A stretch of 64,000 nt of DNA from Hafnia alvei (GCF_964063325.1 NZ_OZ061315.1:1612001-1676000); one strand, 5' to 3'; positions 26,234 through 36,051 are shown, counted from the first letter of the stretch. The notes: generated from the letters alone by a model not told the origin. Translations and numbers: made by a program.

Positions 26234-27340
26234 ATGATCAACGGGAATAAAAAGTGGCTGGTAGGTGCCATTTCAGGGGCTTTAATGGCTGCCGGGGCAA
26301 CGGCAGCCGATCAGAAAACGCTGCATATTTACAACTGGTCTGACTATATCGCGCCAGACACCTTGGCGAATTTCACCAAAGAAACCGGTATCAAGGTGGT
26401 TTACGACGTTTTCGATTCTAATGAAGTGCTGGAAGGCAAACTGATGGCCGGCAGTACCGGTTTTGATTTGGTTGTGCCTTCCGCCAGTTTCCTCGAGCGT
26501 CAGGTCGGTGCGGGCGTATTTAAACCCTTAGATAAAAGCCAGCTGAGTAATTATAAAAACCTCGATCCTGAGCTGTTACAGCTGGTGGCTAAGCACGATC
26601 CAGACAATAAATATGCGATTCCGTACACCTTTGCGACCACGGGGATTGGTTACAACGTCGAGAAAGTGAAAGCGGCATTGGGTAAAGATGCACCGGTGAA
26701 TAGCTGGGATCTGGTGTTGAAACCTGAGAATCTGGAGAAATTGAAAAGCTGCGGCGTGTCATTCCTTGATGCACCCGCTGAAATTTATGCCACCGTACTT
26801 AATTACATTGGTAAAGACCCTAACAGCTCTGATGCCAACGACTACAACGGCGCGGCGAACGATCTGCTGTTAAAACTTCGTCCAAATATTCGTTATTTCC
26901 ATTCCTCTCAGTACATCAATGACTTAGCCAACGGTGATATTTGCGTCGCGGTCGGCTGGTCGGGCGACGTGATGCAGGCCGCCAATCGTGCCAAAGAAGC
27001 CAAAAACGGCGTGGATATTGCCTACAGTATTCCGAAAGAAGGCGCACTGATCTTCTTCGATGTGTTTGCGATGCCCGCTGATGCTAAAAACACCCCTGAG
27101 GCATATCAGTTCCTCAACTACTTATTACGCCCTGAAGTGATCGCAAATATCAGCAACCATGTTTATTACGCTAACGCCAATAAAGCGGCGACACCGCTGG
27201 TAAATCCAGAGGTGCGGGATAATCCGGGAATTTATCCTCCGCCGGACGTGAGAGCAAAAATGTTCACGCTTAAAGTGCAATCGCCAAAAATTGACCGCGT
27301 GATCACCCGAGCTTGGACCAAAGTGAAAACCGGAAAATAA
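26234..27340 (+). CDS. potF: Putrescine-binding periplasmic protein PotF
   Basis: 368 residues (E. coli 370). Signal peptide to about residue 28 (AAGATAA|DQK). The mature start TLHIYNWSDYIAPDTL is the classic PotF/PotD opening; VFDSNEVLEGKLMAG, FSHSSQYINDL-type and VGWSGDVMQAANRA stretches contain polyamine-binding positions. ATG 26234 gives the best spacing to GGAGGG (26221-26226); ATG 26231 is equally possible. It delivers putrescine to the PotGHI ABC importer encoded directly downstream. Confidence 0.94.
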   Translation: MINGNKKWLVGAISGALMAAGATAADQKTLHIYNWSDYIAPDTLANFTKETGIKVVYDVFDSNEVLEGKLMAGSTGFDLVVPSASFLERQVGAGVFKPLDKSQLSNYKNLDPELLQLVAKHDPDNKYAIPYTFATTGIGYNVEKVKAALGKDAPVNSWDLVLKPENLEKLKSCGVSFLDAPAEIYATVLNYIGKDPNSSDANDYNGAANDLLLKLRPNIRYFHSSQYINDLANGDICVAVGWSGDVMQAANRAKEAKNGVDIAYSIPKEGALIFFDVFAMPADAKNTPEAYQFLNYLLRPEVIANISNHVYYANANKAATPLVNPEVRDNPGIYPPPDVRAKMFTLKVQSPKIDRVITRAWTKVKTGK

Positions 27341-27385
27341 ATCAGCGAAACAGTTACGTAGACAAATAATGTGGCTACGCTGAAT

Positions 27386-27416
27386 ACACAGGCAGAGAAA
27401 ACCTCTTTGCCTGTGT
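27386..27416 (+). terminator. Intercistronic hairpin between potF and potG
   Basis: Perfect 9-bp stem ACACAGGCA (27386-27394) with TGCCTGTGT (27408-27416) and extra GAG/CTC pairing inside. Without a long T-run it probably protects the abundant potF mRNA and reduces potG expression. Confidence 0.6.
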
Positions 27417-27493
27417 GCTTTTACACTGCTCGTTGAGCGGTATGTGTCGATGCAGCCGGGTCTGTATCAGGTACGAGAGCGAGGACGTCCCGA

Positions 27494-28627
27494 ATGAATG
27501 ATATTATCCCCCGTCAGGCACCTAAGGTGCATAAAGCGTTTACGCCGCTGTTGGAAATTCGCAATCTCAGTAAAACCTTTGACGGGCAACTTGCCGTCGA
27601 TGACGTCAATCTCACGATTTATAAAGGCGAAATTTTTGCGCTGCTTGGCGCATCCGGCTGTGGAAAATCCACGTTACTGCGCATGCTTGCCGGTTTCGAA
27701 ATGCCTACCAGCGGGCAAATTGTCCTCGATGGGCAGGATTTAGCCCACGTGCCTCCCTACCAGCGCCCCATCAATATGATGTTCCAGTCTTATGCGCTTT
27801 TCCCCCACATGAGCGTGGAGCAAAACATTGCCTTTGGTTTGAAGCAAGATCGCTTGAGCCGCGGTGAAATCAGCCAGCGCGTGGAAGAAATGCTGTCGCT
27901 GGTGCATATGCAAGAATATGCGAAACGTAAGCCGCATCAGCTTTCAGGCGGGCAGCGCCAGCGTGTTGCGTTGGCGCGCAGTTTGGCCAAACGGCCAAAA
28001 TTGCTGCTGCTGGATGAGCCCATGGGAGCATTAGACAAAAAACTGCGTGAGCGCATGCAGCTGGAAGTGGCAGATATCTTAGAGCGCGTGGGCGTGACCT
28101 GCGTAATGGTGACGCACGATCAGGAAGAGGCGATGACGATGGCGGGGCGAATTGCCATTATGAATCGTGGGAAATTCGTGCAAATCGGCGAACCTGAGGA
28201 GATTTATGAGCACCCGAATAGCCGCTACAGCGCCGAGTTTATCGGTTCGGTTAATGTCTTTGACGGCATCTTAAAAGAACAGTTAGACGATGCGCTGCTG
28301 ATCCAAAGTCCTGGCTTATTGAATCCACTCAAAGTGGATCTCGATGCGGCCGTGGTTGAGGGCGTTCCGGTGCAGATTGCTTTGCGCCCAGAGAAAATTC
28401 TGCTGTGCGAAGAGCCGCCGGAAGACGGCTGCAACTATGCAACGGGAGAAGTGGTGCACATTGCCTATCTTGGTGATTTGTCTATTTATCACGTTAAGCT
28501 GCTCAGTGGGCAAATGATAAGCGCCCAGTTACAGAACGGTCACCGTTTCCGTAAAGGCATGCCAACCTGGGGTGACCAAATCAAGCTGTGTTGGGATGCC
28601 GATAGCTGCGTAGTTCTCACCGTCTGA
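27494..28627 (+). CDS. potG: Putrescine ABC transporter ATPase PotG
   Basis: 377 residues. Walker A GASGCGKST near residue 53, Q-loop MFQSYALF, signature LSGGQRQRVALARSLA, Walker B LLLLDEP and the H-loop VTHDQEEA. A C-terminal TOBE-type regulatory domain follows after ~residue 280. Energises the PotHI channel in the inner membrane. Ten bases separate it from potH. Confidence 0.95.
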   Translation: MNDIIPRQAPKVHKAFTPLLEIRNLSKTFDGQLAVDDVNLTIYKGEIFALLGASGCGKSTLLRMLAGFEMPTSGQIVLDGQDLAHVPPYQRPINMMFQSYALFPHMSVEQNIAFGLKQDRLSRGEISQRVEEMLSLVHMQEYAKRKPHQLSGGQRQRVALARSLAKRPKLLLLDEPMGALDKKLRERMQLEVADILERVGVTCVMVTHDQEEAMTMAGRIAIMNRGKFVQIGEPEEIYEHPNSRYSAEFIGSVNVFDGILKEQLDDALLIQSPGLLNPLKVDLDAAVVEGVPVQIALRPEKILLCEEPPEDGCNYATGEVVHIAYLGDLSIYHVKLLSGQMISAQLQNGHRFRKGMPTWGDQIKLCWDADSCVVLTV

Positions 28628-28637
28628 GGAGGTAGCG

Positions 28638-29600
28638 ATGTCTACACTGTTTACAAGTCGCAGCGATCGCCCTCCGGTTCAACGGGTGGGGAAATTCACT
28701 GCGTGGCTCTACCGTTTACGCGGTGTGCATGGCCGCAAACTGGTTATTGCCTTGCCCTATCTATGGCTGATCTGCTTATTTTTACTGCCGTTTCTGACGG
28801 TGTTTAAAATCAGTCTGGCCGAAATGGCACGCGCCATCCCGCCGTTCACCGATTTAATGACTTGGGCGGACGACAAGCTAGATATTGCGCTGAATTTTGC
28901 CAACTATTTCCAGCTGTTTGACGATCCGCTTTATATAGATGCTTACCTTCAATCGCTGCAAATCGCCGCTGTCTCAACGATATGCTGTTTAATCATTGGC
29001 TATCCGCTGGCGTGGGCGGTAGCGCACAGCAGTTCATCGACGCGCAATATTTTGCTGCTGCTGGTGATCTTACCGTCTTGGACGTCGTTTCTGATCCGCG
29101 TGTATGCATGGATGGGAATACTCAAAGAAAACGGCGTGCTGAATAACGTGCTGCTGTGGCTCGGCGTTATCGATCATCCATTGATTATTCTGCACACCAA
29201 CACGGCGGTATACATCGGTGTGGTGTACTCCTATCTGCCTTTTATGGTGCTGCCTATTTACACCGCGCTAACGCGTATTGATTACTCGTTGGTGGAAGCG
29301 GCGCTAGATCTCGGCGCTAGGCCAATGAAAACCTTCTTTAAAATTATCGTTCCTTTAACCAAAGGCGGAATTATCGCGGGCTCGATGCTGGTCTTTATTC
29401 CCGCCGTGGGGGAGTTTGTTATTCCTGAACTGCTAGGCGGGCCGGATAGCATAATGATTGGGCGCGTGCTGTGGCAGGAGTTCTTTAACAACCGCGATTG
29501 GCCAGTGGCTTCGGCAGTGGCGATCTTGATGTTGTTACTGTTGATCGTGCCGATCATGCTGTTCCACAAATATCAGAATAAAGAACTGGGGGCGCACTAA
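28638..29600 (+). CDS. potH: Putrescine ABC transporter permease PotH
   Basis: 320 residues with six membrane segments. The EAA cytoplasmic loop, EAALDLGARPMKTFFKIIVPL, appears near residue 220, where PotG docks. GAGGAGG precedes the ATG. Its last base overlaps the ATG of potI (TAATG), indicating translational coupling. Confidence 0.95.
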   Translation: MSTLFTSRSDRPPVQRVGKFTAWLYRLRGVHGRKLVIALPYLWLICLFLLPFLTVFKISLAEMARAIPPFTDLMTWADDKLDIALNFANYFQLFDDPLYIDAYLQSLQIAAVSTICCLIIGYPLAWAVAHSSSSTRNILLLLVILPSWTSFLIRVYAWMGILKENGVLNNVLLWLGVIDHPLIILHTNTAVYIGVVYSYLPFMVLPIYTALTRIDYSLVEAALDLGARPMKTFFKIIVPLTKGGIIAGSMLVFIPAVGEFVIPELLGGPDSIMIGRVLWQEFFNNRDWPVASAVAILMLLLLIVPIMLFHKYQNKELGAH

Positions 29601-30445
29601 TGAATACTTTACCGGTTGTGCGCTCGCCGTGGCGTATTGTGATTTTGGTGGTTTGCTTTTTCTTCCTGTACGCCCCGATGCTGCTGTTGGTCATCTACTC
29701 CTTCAACAGCTCTAAACTGGTCACGGTGTGGGCAGGGTGGTCAACGCGCTGGTACAGCGTGTTATTCCATGATTCAGTGATGATTAGCGCGGTGGGATTA
29801 AGCCTAACGATTGCCGCTGCTGCGGCTACGATGGCGACAATTCTTGGCACCATGGCGGCGGTGGTGATGGTTCGTTTTGGCCGCTTTCGCGGATCAAACG
29901 GGTTTGCATTCATGCTGACAGCGCCGCTGGTGATGCCCGATGTGATCACTGGGCTCTCATTGCTACTGCTGTTTGTGGCAATGGGACACCTGATCGGCTG
30001 GCCTGCAGAACGCGGTATGCTGACGATCTGGATGGCGCATGTGACCTTTTGTACGGCCTATGTCACCGTGGTGGTCAGCTCGCGCTTGCGTGAGTTGGAT
30101 AAATCGTTGGAAGAGGCGGCGATGGATCTTGGCGCAACGCCGCTGAAGGTGTTCTTTGTGATCACCATTCCCATGATTGCCCCCGCGCTGGTTTCCGGCT
30201 GGCTGTTGGCATTTACGCTGTCGCTCGACGATCTGGTTATTGCCAGTTTTGTGGCGGGGCCGGGCTCAACGACGTTACCAATGCTGGTGTTTGCCAGCGT
30301 GCGTATGGGCGTTAACCCTGAAATTAACGCGCTGGCCAGTATTATTCTGCTGGTGGTTGGAGTGATTGGGCTGATTGCGTGGTGGTTTATGGCCAGAACG
30401 GAAAAACAGCGGTTGAAAGAGATCAGAAAAGCGGCAGGCGGCTAA
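29600..30445 (+). CDS. potI: Putrescine ABC transporter permease PotI
   Basis: 281 residues, six membrane segments, with the EAA loop EEAAMDLGATPLKVFFVITIP near residue 171. Second permease of the PotFGHI importer and last gene of the operon; the start overlaps the potH stop. Confidence 0.95.
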   Translation: MNTLPVVRSPWRIVILVVCFFFLYAPMLLLVIYSFNSSKLVTVWAGWSTRWYSVLFHDSVMISAVGLSLTIAAAAATMATILGTMAAVVMVRFGRFRGSNGFAFMLTAPLVMPDVITGLSLLLLFVAMGHLIGWPAERGMLTIWMAHVTFCTAYVTVVVSSRLRELDKSLEEAAMDLGATPLKVFFVITIPMIAPALVSGWLLAFTLSLDDLVIASFVAGPGSTTLPMLVFASVRMGVNPEINALASIILLVVGVIGLIAWWFMARTEKQRLKEIRKAAGG

Positions 30446-30597
30446 CTATGGTTATTATTCCCGCAGATTTAATCAGTGAACGTGTGAATAAACAGGGTCT
30501 GTAACGCGTTAATTTGAAACATAAAGATCATAAACCGCTAGCCTGAATAACATAATTTGTCCTATTATGAGTTTTTCAGGCTAGCTTATGGAATAAG

Positions 30598-31095
30598 ATG
30601 TCAGAAATACTGCGTAACCGGCATGAAATGCTGAAAAAATGGGCTTTGGCCCCGGTACCTGTATTAATTGCCGGCACGGCAATGATCGGTATCCATACGC
30701 TTGGATTTTTGCTGTTACTCCATGAGCTGGGCTTTGACGGTTTAAGCGCGTTTATTTCAGATAGCGTACAAAACTGGGATTCTATGCTGCTTTGTATCGC
30801 CAGCATTATGGTGCTGAGCATTGAGATTGCCTGTGGACTGGCCGTCATCCAGGGAAAGAACTGGGGGCGCTGGGGGTATTTGGGCTGTCAGATTACGGTA
30901 ATAGGCTATATGTTGCTGGCCTCCCTTGGTTGGTTCCATCCTGAAATGTTCAGCGTAAACGGAGAAACCGGCAGTGAAATTTTTGCTGAGCTGGTGCGTT
31001 TAAAAATCCCTGAGCTCATGATTTTAGCTCTGCTGTTTGTTCCTCTTACTAGCCGCCGTTATTTTGGTTTGCAAAACCGCCGCAGGGTAAGCTAA
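30598..31095 (+). CDS. ybjO: Inner membrane protein YbjO
   Basis: 165 residues with four hydrophobic segments (about 18-40, 60-82, 95-115, 135-152). Position between potI and rlmC and size match YbjO (DUF2593 family). Separated from potI by about 150 bp. The function is not known; the ribosome binding site is weak. Confidence 0.82.
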   Translation: MSEILRNRHEMLKKWALAPVPVLIAGTAMIGIHTLGFLLLLHELGFDGLSAFISDSVQNWDSMLLCIASIMVLSIEIACGLAVIQGKNWGRWGYLGCQITVIGYMLLASLGWFHPEMFSVNGETGSEIFAELVRLKIPELMILALLFVPLTSRRYFGLQNRRRVS

Positions 31096-31196
31096 CGCGT
31101 TATTTACCGTCGGTGTTTCGCCTGAACCTATGCCTTTATGCTACAATCCGCGCCGTCGTAACCCCATCTTTTCTTATTCAATAGAGTCTTTGTGAT

Positions 31197-32330
31197 ATGC
31201 ACTGTGCCCTGTACCAGTCGGGAACCTGTCGCTCTTGTCAGTGGCTTGAAACGCCATACGCCCAACAAATCACCCAGAAACAGCAGCAGCTAGAAGCGCT
31301 GATGTCTGCCTTGCCGGTCGGACGTTGGCTACCGGTTGTTAGCAGTGCAGAACAGGCATTTCGTAATAAAGCTAAGATGGTTGTCAGCGGCAGCGTAGAA
31401 CGCCCGCTGCTAGGCATGCTGCATCGTGATGGCACGGCGGTTGATTTATGCGAATGCCCGCTTTATCCCGACGCCTTTGCAGCGGTGTTCGATGCGCTCA
31501 AAGTGTTTATCGCTCGTGCAGGATTAACGCCTTACAACGTAGAACGTAAACGCGGCGAGCTAAAATATTTGCTGCTTACTGAAAGCCAAAAAAATGGCCA
31601 GCTTATGCTGCGCTTTGTATTGCGCTCGGAAACTAAGTTAGCGCAGCTACGGCAGGCGTTGCCTTGGTTGCAGCAGCAACTGCCTCAGCTCGCGGTGATC
31701 ACGGCCAATATTCAACCGGTGCATATGGCTATTTTGGAAGGGGAGACAGAAGTCTTTCTTACCGAACAGCAGGCGCTGGAAGAGTCGTTTAACCAAATCC
31801 CGCTGTATATTCGGCCACAGAGTTTTTTCCAAACTAATCCTCAGGTTGCCGCAGCGCTGTATGCCACCGCGCGTGACTGGGTGCGTGAGCTGAATGTCGG
31901 CAGCATGTGGGATCTGTTCTGTGGCGTGGGGGGCTTTGGATTGCACTGTGCAACGCCGGAGATGAAACTCACCGGCATTGAGATTAGCGCGGAAGCCATC
32001 GCCTGCGCCACGCGCTCTGCGCAGCAAATTGGCCTGCATAACGTCCAGTTTGCCGCACTGGATTCAACGCGCTTTGCCACTGCCGAAGGCGAAGTACCCG
32101 AACTGGTGTTAGTTAATCCGCCGCGCCGTGGAATTGGGGCTGAGCTTTGCGCTTATCTCAGCGCCATGTCTCCGCACTACATTCTCTATTCAAGCTGTAA
32201 TGCGCAGACGATGGCTGTGGATATTGCACGCTTGGGAAATTACCGCATCGAACAAGTACAGCTCTTCGATATGTTCCCGCACACGGCACACTACGAAGTG
32301 TTAACCATGTTAGTTCGTCAGGATCGATAG
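31197..32330 (+). CDS. rlmC: 23S rRNA (uracil747-C5)-methyltransferase RlmC
   Basis: 377 residues, as in E. coli. The iron-sulfur cluster cysteines are at the N terminus (MHC, TCRSC) and at DLCECP near residue 80. The SAM-binding DLFCGVGGFGLH and the catalytic region PPRRGIG, then YSSCNAQT with the nucleophilic Cys, are intact. Methylates U747 of 23S rRNA. Its end overlaps the convergent ogt-like gene by 13 bp. Confidence 0.94.
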   Translation: MHCALYQSGTCRSCQWLETPYAQQITQKQQQLEALMSALPVGRWLPVVSSAEQAFRNKAKMVVSGSVERPLLGMLHRDGTAVDLCECPLYPDAFAAVFDALKVFIARAGLTPYNVERKRGELKYLLLTESQKNGQLMLRFVLRSETKLAQLRQALPWLQQQLPQLAVITANIQPVHMAILEGETEVFLTEQQALEESFNQIPLYIRPQSFFQTNPQVAAALYATARDWVRELNVGSMWDLFCGVGGFGLHCATPEMKLTGIEISAEAIACATRSAQQIGLHNVQFAALDSTRFATAEGEVPELVLVNPPRRGIGAELCAYLSAMSPHYILYSSCNAQTMAVDIARLGNYRIEQVQLFDMFPHTAHYEVLTMLVRQDR

Positions 32331-32806
32331 CTGATTTTCTCAAGCTCGAGCAAGGCTTTTTTGATTGGCAATCCGCCCGAATAACCGGTCAAAGAGAGAT
32401 CTTTGCCGAGCACGCGATGGCAGGGTATCAGAATCGAAATAGGGTTTCTTCCCACTGCGCCGCCCACGGCCCGCACGGCTTTCGGATTGTTTAACGCATT
32501 GGCAATCACCGAGTAGTGGCTGATGGTGCCGTATGGGATGGTGAGTAATGCCTGCCATACCGACTGTTGGAACGGCGTACCGACGGGCGCCAGCGGCAGG
32601 TTATCAAAGCGTCGTTTTTCCCCCGCAAAATAGGCATCTAAACAGTCGCGGATCTGGCGATTGATGCAGAAACCCCCATCTTCAACCCACTCGGAAGGGC
32701 AGATCTTTTCTTCAATCTCATTGGGCAGCCACAGCTGGCGCAGCCCTTGTTCATCCGAAACTAGCCTGAGCATGCCAACGGGCGAGGAATAAAGTGCGTG
32801 GTACAT
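32318..32806 (-). CDS. ogt: Methylated-DNA--protein-cysteine methyltransferase (Ogt type)
   Basis: 162 residues. The alkyl acceptor motif IPCHRV (Cys129) follows the helix-turn-helix and Arg finger region IPYGTISHYSVIANALNNPKAVRAVG; the YSGGLPIKKALLELE segment completes the active site. Transfers methyl groups from O6-methylguanine to its own cysteine. Convergent with rlmC, overlapping its last codons. Ogt is not at this position in E. coli, so the placement is lineage specific. Confidence 0.9.
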   Translation of the reverse strand: MYHALYSSPVGMLRLVSDEQGLRQLWLPNEIEEKICPSEWVEDGGFCINRQIRDCLDAYFAGEKRRFDNLPLAPVGTPFQQSVWQALLTIPYGTISHYSVIANALNNPKAVRAVGGAVGRNPISILIPCHRVLGKDLSLTGYSGGLPIKKALLELEKISYRS

Positions 32807-32919
32807 GAAATCTCCCTGAGTTTGGTTTAGTCCACGTTAATTGCGCTAAGGTAGCAAAACGCGGCGAGGGAGGGTATTACCATGAAGGATAAGGGATGAG
32901 ATTCGGAATTTCAGCGACC

Positions 32920-32940
32920 CCTCTCCCGATGCGGGAGAGG
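32920..32940. terminator. Hairpin between ogt and the T6SS island
   Basis: CCTCTCCCG-AT-GCGGGAGAGG, a 9-bp GC-rich stem. No T-run. It may be an interspersed palindrome marking the edge of the island. Confidence 0.45.
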
Positions 32941-33081
32941 CTTTAGGTGAAAGCGGTGTAATTTTAGTGGAAGCATGAATGTGGAATATGAATAAAACAG
33001 TCAGCAAAAAATCCGCTTTGAGCGATATTTAAGTATTCTGATGCTATCTGGAATTTAAGAACGTTTATCATTTAGTGCTAG

Positions 33082-34506
33082 CTATAAATACATACCTATC
33101 TCTTCTTCAATTCCACGTTCGATGATGAATCGAGTCACAATGCCCATAACGAAAAATGAAATGAATCCCCCAATAATGAGCCAGATATAGATGCTGTCTA
33201 GTTTTGCGTTGTTATTATTGGCTATATATCCCACTTCGAAAATAAGCCCCATAAGAGGCAAATAGGCCACGCTGCTGCATAGGACGGAATCAAGTATTGG
33301 GCTGTGATTTTCAGGCGTAAAGGTTTCCTTTGGCGGACGAATCGATAACAAACCAAGCTGAAAACTATCTGCTTTGGTGCCAGATACGAGTTGGCTACCT
33401 TGTCCGTAACGCGCGGCGTCTGCGGCCAGAGCCGATGCTAGCCAAATTTGCCCATCAGAGTGGTCGCCTAGGCTAAAATTGACATCATGACGGTTTTGTC
33501 CTGATGCACTGCTCTCGATGCCATCCAATGCCGCATATAAACCGTATTTTTCCTGCTTATCTAAGCCGCTGTGCCATAAGTGTTGTCCTGTTCCATCTGC
33601 AATATGCTCGACAGCGAGATAGGTACGGCTATCTTCAGCCAGTTTATAGGCTGAGCTCTCTAGAGTACGAAACCAATAGAGAGGCGTTTCACTGGGCTTT
33701 TGTACGGAATAAAACCCTTTGTTATGTGCATCAGGGTGTGTGAAGAGGAATGCCTGCGCATTTTCGCAAAAGGATGCTTTGTCTTCTGTGTGGAGGTCAA
33801 CAACGATCAACAGCCGGCGCTCAGAGAATGGCGTATCTATCCATGTATTTAATAGCGCAAGGTCGGGACACTCTGATAGCCAATGGATTTTATGTTTCTC
33901 TATGGCTGGGATGGATAGCTCTTTGAGCACTGTTTTTAATTCATCAACGTTATCCTCACTTCCGCCATGAACATAAAGCCATAGGCTCAAGTCGCTGCCT
34001 TGGAACGAGAGCGTTTTCTCAAGCGGTTTCAGTATTGATGTGAGAATTAGCTGTAGTCTCGTTGACTCAAATTGCTCGCCACTGTCATTATCGATTTCAA
34101 GTGGCGTGGCCGGTGCGGTAGGGAATTCACCTTCTAGGCGCAGTATTTTTAAAGCAAGATCGTCAAGAGAAGACAGTGAAGCATGTTCATGGAGTAGGAG
34201 ATGGCTCCGTCCCCAATATTTCCATCGTTGTTTCAGGCAGCCATAGAGGTAATTCCGTGTATGCCATGCGAAGTTTTCCGAGACTTTGACGAAGAGAACG
34301 ATTCCTGCGATGAGAAAACCCACTGATGCGGGAAGTAAGAATGCTCGATGGATGAAACTGTTATCAACAAGTTTTCCTGTTGGCCAATTGAGTAGGGTAG
34401 CCACAAAAAAAATAATAACGAGGGCAATAAATATCAGAGAAACCACCAGCCAAGGATAGCGCGTTGGCCTAGGCATGGGGTTGGCGGGGGGAATATTCCA
34501 GCGCAT
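33082..34506 (-). CDS. Tla3-like membrane protein of the T6SS effector island
   Basis: 474 residues starting at ATG 34506, which overlaps the PAAR gene stop (TAATG) and has AGGAG seven bases upstream. Two membrane segments at the N terminus (about 14-37 and 49-66), a large soluble domain of ~320 residues, and two more hydrophobic segments near the C terminus (about 410-430 and 440-462). In Pseudomonas the lipase effector Tle3 needs an adaptor, Tla3, with an N-terminal membrane segment, encoded beside it. The size, topology and position at the end of a vgrG-tle3-tli3-paar unit suggest the same role here, but I could not confirm the domain. Confidence 0.55.
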   Translation of the reverse strand: MRWNIPPANPMPRPTRYPWLVVSLIFIALVIIFFVATLLNWPTGKLVDNSFIHRAFLLPASVGFLIAGIVLFVKVSENFAWHTRNYLYGCLKQRWKYWGRSHLLLHEHASLSSLDDLALKILRLEGEFPTAPATPLEIDNDSGEQFESTRLQLILTSILKPLEKTLSFQGSDLSLWLYVHGGSEDNVDELKTVLKELSIPAIEKHKIHWLSECPDLALLNTWIDTPFSERRLLIVVDLHTEDKASFCENAQAFLFTHPDAHNKGFYSVQKPSETPLYWFRTLESSAYKLAEDSRTYLAVEHIADGTGQHLWHSGLDKQEKYGLYAALDGIESSASGQNRHDVNFSLGDHSDGQIWLASALAADAARYGQGSQLVSGTKADSFQLGLLSIRPPKETFTPENHSPILDSVLCSSVAYLPLMGLIFEVGYIANNNNAKLDSIYIWLIIGGFISFFVMGIVTRFIIERGIEEEIGMYL

Positions 34507-34760
34507 TATTCCACTCCTGCATTGGGTAAGGTTGTGTTTATGGAGCACCCACATTGAGCTTTACACCCGTCAACGACCACCGCTTTACCATTTATCATCC
34601 AAGTTGGATGACATTGCGCCGCTGTTTTTTGTCCATGTAGCGAACAACTCACCATGTCCCCGAGTAACATCACATTTTTTCCCATAAAGTCTGGCCCGGA
34701 TGCACTGATCACTGTTCCGCCATTGCTGAGTGGATCACCCAAGCGAATAACACCTTTCAT
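34506..34760 (-). CDS. PAAR-domain T6SS spike tip protein
   Basis: 84 residues, essentially one PAAR domain: MKGVIRLGDPLSNGG, then GDMVSCSLHG, HPTWMINGKAVVVDGCKAQCG with the Cys/His zinc-binding positions. It caps the VgrG trimer spike and carries no toxin extension. AAGG precedes the ATG. It overlaps the downstream membrane protein gene by one base. Confidence 0.88.
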   Translation of the reverse strand: MKGVIRLGDPLSNGGTVISASGPDFMGKNVMLLGDMVSCSLHGQKTAAQCHPTWMINGKAVVVDGCKAQCGCSINTTLPNAGVE

Positions 34761-34833
34761 TCATTAACCTTTATTGAAGGAGTATTAATTAAATAATTAG
34801 CTTTCTGTATTCAGGCTATTCATTCGCTATAAC

Positions 34834-35325
34834 TTATTTTTTAGTGAGTCCATATACACCAAAATCAACGCCATATTGCACTGGGCGAAGGTTTTTGAGT
34901 TTTAATATGTAATCCGTATTGATAACTTTCTCGAAATCTCTCGAGTCAAACGTAATATGATAAATACTCCCCTTTTCCCATGGTGATATTGTTCCAAATC
35001 CATCAATGTCTAGAGTACAGAATGTGGATTGTTCTTTATTAGAACGTTTCACCGACGCTGATTGCGTTATTGGTGGGTCATAGGGAGTTTCAATCGTAAA
35101 GAGATACGTTGAGGAGGTCGTTTTTTCAACGTAGAAACGTGATTTTCCGCCTTCAACTTTATAGGTTCCTGAAAAATCTGGGCATTCAGACGTAGTTTCA
35201 GTTTCTGATGTGTTTGCTGAAGTCGTGGTTGACGCTTTTTGTAATGCATCATGCTGGCTATTTGCGCATCCTGCAAAAAGCATTACCGTAGCCATAAGTG
35301 TTAGTAATCTAATATTTCCATTCAT
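34834..35325 (-). CDS. Unknown lipoprotein between the immunity array and PAAR gene
   Basis: 163 residues. Lipoprotein signal peptide with lipobox LFAGC (Cys19), then a low-complexity Ser/Thr/Glu linker (residues ~28-46) and a ~115-residue domain of likely beta structure (FSGTYKVEGGKSRFYVEKTT...). AAGGAG lies nine bases before ATG 35325. Not related to the Tli3 copies by eye. It may be a second immunity protein or an accessory factor for effector loading; I do not recognise the family. Confidence 0.7.
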   Translation of the reverse strand: MNGNIRLLTLMATVMLFAGCANSQHDALQKASTTTSANTSETETTSECPDFSGTYKVEGGKSRFYVEKTTSSTYLFTIETPYDPPITQSASVKRSNKEQSTFCTLDIDGFGTISPWEKGSIYHITFDSRDFEKVINTDYILKLKNLRPVQYGVDFGVYGLTKK

Positions 35326-35331
35326 TCTGTT

Positions 35332-36051
35332 TTACTCCTTATCTGGATCGCATTGCATATGATCCCAACCGGTATAGTTTTTTACCTCAGGGACTTTGGT
35401 GGTTAGCCCTTGCCATTCGGATTTTTCTTCATTCGTCTGGCCTTTCAGCGTGCTCAGTTCAATGTATGACGTTCCCCATTTTTCCCCTGGGAACTGAGGA
35501 TCGATCCGTCCTGTGCCAATTTTGCCATCGTAGGTGAAGGTGTAATCGATACCCGGACCTCCAGGGAGGACTCTTGGGTCATCGAAGGGTTTAGAACTGA
35601 GATAGAGGTGGCCTTGCTTGGTGAGCAAAAAACCTTGGTCATTCACCACGGTGAAAGACACCACGTTTTCACGCTTGGGGCTAGTTGTACCATCAGGTTC
35701 GACGCCATAGGCGACAGAGGCGTAGGTGGCTATTTTCCATGTTCTTCCATAGTCTTTTGAAACAGCAAATCCATCTACATCCCAGTCAGGAATAGCCATA
35801 TAGCGTTCCGATGGATGTTGAAATTTACCAGCAAATGCACGGTAAAACTTATCCATAATCTCTGATCTGATACCTTGTTGGTTATCTACATACCAAAGTG
35901 CTCCTTGGCAGTAGTAGCCTTTAAGTTCCAGATACCGATGGTCATCAAAACGATAAATAACCTGCGTTGGAATTTCATTTTTTTTGGCCTGACATCCCGC
36001 CATGAATACTGTCGAGAGCAGAACGCCTACCAGAGATATATTGGTGTTCAT
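35332..36051 (-). CDS. Tli3-type T6SS immunity lipoprotein, copy 1
   Basis: 239 residues. Signal peptide with lipobox FMAGC (Cys20), so it is predicted to be lipidated and periplasm-facing. ATG 36051 has GAGGA six bases before it. Its ends match the other copies almost exactly, but internal patches differ (for example KFQHPSERYMAIPDWDVDGF versus KYVHPSERYIAITDWDISGF), as in a diverged paralogue. The TLi3 family neutralises the Tle3 lipase effector in the periplasm. The ATG overlaps a short remnant of the tle3 3' end. Confidence 0.75.
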   Translation of the reverse strand: MNTNISLVGVLLSTVFMAGCQAKKNEIPTQVIYRFDDHRYLELKGYYCQGALWYVDNQQGIRSEIMDKFYRAFAGKFQHPSERYMAIPDWDVDGFAVSKDYGRTWKIATYASVAYGVEPDGTTSPKRENVVSFTVVNDQGFLLTKQGHLYLSSKPFDDPRVLPGGPGIDYTFTYDGKIGTGRIDPQFPGEKWGTSYIELSTLKGQTNEEKSEWQGLTTKVPEVKNYTGWDHMQCDPDKE

